The notes beneath the pieces are model-generated. The model searched no databases. It was not told where the DNA came from and saw nothing but the letters and a program-made list of their open reading frames with translations. Position numbers and translations under genes: made by a program. 64,000 nucleotides of DNA from Myxococcus sp046520405. GTDB taxonomy: Bacteria; Myxococcota; Myxococcia; Myxococcales; Myxococcaceae. Of the stretch, positions 62,730 to 64,000 are shown one piece after another; within the stretch, counting starts at the first letter, position 1; every line of letters begins with the position of its first letter. The stretch lies in contig JBKGHI010000006.1 of the NCBI GenBank assembly GCA_046520405.1, positions 1 through 64,000 of the forward strand, given 5' to 3'.

Positions 62730-64000
62730 ATGAAGTTCCGTGCATGCGCCCTGGCGCTTGTGGCCCTGTGCCTTTCCGCCTGCGGGTCGGACGTGGAGTT
62801 CACGCCCGGCGTTCCCGCCCCCCCTCGTGTGAGTGTCACCACGCCGGTGTCCGGCTTCGAATCGGATGACGCCGTGGTCCGGCTGACCGGCCGGGTGGAC
62901 GCGCCAGGGACGCTGGCCGGGCTGACGGCGCGGTTGAATGAGGGCGAGGCCGTTCCCGTGGAGACCACGGCGGTTGGCGCCGCCTGGACGTTCTCCGTGG
63001 ACCTCACCCTGCGCGAGGGTGACAACACGGTGCGCCTGGAGGCGGTGGACCAGGCCGGGGGCACGGCCTCCCAGGTGACGACGGTGCGCTACGTCCCGGA
63101 CACCGAGGCGCCCCAGGTGCAGGTGGTGTCTCCGGACGAAGGACTCGCCATCTCCGTGCGCCGCGTGCGCGTGGAGGCCGTGGCCACGGACAACAAGGGC
63201 GTCATGGGCGTGCGCTACTCGCTCAATGGCGGCGAGGAGCAGACCCTGGAGGCGCCGGCGAACCCCGACGGCGCGCTCGCCTTCGAGGTGACGCCTCGGC
63301 CGGGCGCCAACGTCGTCACGCTGAAGGCGCAGGACGCGCGGGGCAACACGGGCGAGTCCACGGTGTCCTTCCACTTTGGCGGCCTGGCCTCCGCGGGCGG
63401 CCTGCACAGCGGCACCGTGCGCGGTGGCCGTGTCTACACGTGGGGCCGTAACAACCGCGGCCAGTTGGGCCTGGGCCCGGACGTGACGGCGGATCAGAAG
63501 GACCCCCAGGCCGTTCCAGGTCTGGAGTCGGTGACCTCCATTGCCTTCAACCAGAACTTCGCCACGGCGCTCACCGCCAACGGCGAGGTGTGGACGTGGG
63601 GCGAGAACTCGGACAGCCAGCTCGGCCTGGGGACGCCGCCGGTGGAAGGGGAGACGCGGACGCCGGACGTCACGCCGCGCTCCTCCGCCACGCGCGTGCC
63701 GGGCCTCACGGGCGCGGTCGCGGTGGGCCCGGGCTTCCGCCACACGTTGGTGCTGATGGCGGACGGCACGGTGCGCGCCTTCGGCAACAACCAGAATGGC
63801 CAGCTCGGTGACGGCACCACGGAGTCGCGGGACTACCCGGTGGCGGTTTCGGGCCTGACGGACATCGTGAAGGTGATTGGCGGCTCCATGCACTCGGCGG
63901 CGCTCAAGCGCGATGGCACCGTCTGGGTGTGGGGACGCAACGACTACGGCAACCTGGGCACGGGCGTGGTGGACGGTGACAGCCACCCGCTCCCCAACCC
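62730..64000 (+). CDS. RCC1-repeat lipoprotein, C-terminus beyond window
   Basis: At least 423 residues. Lipobox LCLSACGS (Cys17), then two Ig-like beta domains (VSVTTPVSGFESDDAVVRLT...; PQVQVVSPDEGLAISVRRVR...) and RCC1 propeller repeats: HSGTVRGGRVYTWGRNNRGQ-LGLG, FATALTANGEVWTWGENSDS-QLGLG, HTLVLMADGTVRAFGNNQNG-QLGDG, HSAALKRDGTVWVWGRNDYG-NLGTG. A full propeller needs about seven blades, so some 150-200 residues lie beyond the edge. Start ATG 62730 with AAGGAG 4 nt upstream. Bacterial RCC1 lipoproteins are common in myxobacteria; no defined function. Confidence 0.9.
   Translation, partial: MKFRACALALVALCLSACGSDVEFTPGVPAPPRVSVTTPVSGFESDDAVVRLTGRVDAPGTLAGLTARLNEGEAVPVETTAVGAAWTFSVDLTLREGDNTVRLEAVDQAGGTASQVTTVRYVPDTEAPQVQVVSPDEGLAISVRRVRVEAVATDNKGVMGVRYSLNGGEEQTLEAPANPDGALAFEVTPRPGANVVTLKAQDARGNTGESTVSFHFGGLASAGGLHSGTVRGGRVYTWGRNNRGQLGLGPDVTADQKDPQAVPGLESVTSIAFNQNFATALTANGEVWTWGENSDSQLGLGTPPVEGETRTPDVTPRSSATRVPGLTGAVAVGPGFRHTLVLMADGTVRAFGNNQNGQLGDGTTESRDYPVAVSGLTDIVKVIGGSMHSAALKRDGTVWVWGRNDYGNLGTGVVDGDSHPLPN

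Overview
The window is very GC-rich, with strong G/C third-codon bias, large antisense shadow frames, many Cys-anchored lipoproteins with low-complexity linkers, a sigma factor divergent from a zinc-finger Ser/Thr kinase with TPRs, an HD-GYP protein, a Lys/Ala-rich histone-like protein and spore-coat-U proteins. This points to a myxobacterium, most likely Myxococcus or a close relative such as Corallococcus. That call is inference from gene content; no rRNA is present.

Layout. 1-12.4 kb is an ordinary chromosomal backbone: fatty-acid desaturase, M50 protease, dusB, a GH1 glycosidase, a histone-H1-like gene with a clear sigma70-type promoter and terminator, an NFACT (RqcH-like) gene split by a frameshift, an SprT-like protein, pyk, a GAF/HD-GYP protein, rpe and a response regulator. 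12.66-18.95 kb looks like a genomic island in a tRNA-Pro gene. The tRNA 3' end is repeated exactly (25 bp) 6.2 kb downstream. Between the repeats lie three same-orientation relics of an IS91-like transposase, a decayed AHH-nuclease toxin next to an intact Imm11-type immunity gene, a second-line signal peptidase I, a truncated membrane gene and a frameshifted S33 hydrolase. No integrase is left.

19-40 kb holds a dienelactone hydrolase divergent from a GlxA-type AraC regulator, a spore-coat-U (SCPU) gene with a fimbrial-chaperone relic, the sigma/kinase pair, and a run of secreted or lipid-anchored proteins: bulb-lectin/glycosidase, Cys-rich repeat protein, GH114 and a metzincin with six Cys-containing repeats. 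Among them are an AlkD-like gene, an SDR/AraC pair and an acyltransferase. 40.2-47.2 kb is a tightly packed minus-strand operon: small LIIRDEQ-type protein, a giant (about 1,750 aa) disordered + ComEC-type metallo-beta-lactamase + repeat protein, a trypsin-like protease and a membrane-anchored dual-specificity phosphatase. I consider this the best candidate for an undescribed system. At 47.3-48.6 kb an inverted second copy of the SCPU/chaperone segment appears.

49-64 kb has small lipoproteins, a second copy of the truncated membrane gene, DUF4291, a doubly frameshifted S41 peptidase, DUF4476, a TrmB-type regulator overlapping a retropepsin-PDZ protease gene with a perfect operator-like palindrome upstream, a beta-propeller secreted protein, a SRPBCC gene with an early stop, a methyltransferase, a ricin-type lectin, an esterase, several lipoproteins, a VOC protein and the start of an RCC1-repeat lipoprotein.

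An unusual number of genes are broken by single-base shifts (near 6.58, 13.88, 17.54, 37.82, 42.48, 50.96 and 51.20 kb, perhaps 23.66 and 34.73 kb). One lies in a C homopolymer, so unpolished sequence is a serious alternative to real decay.
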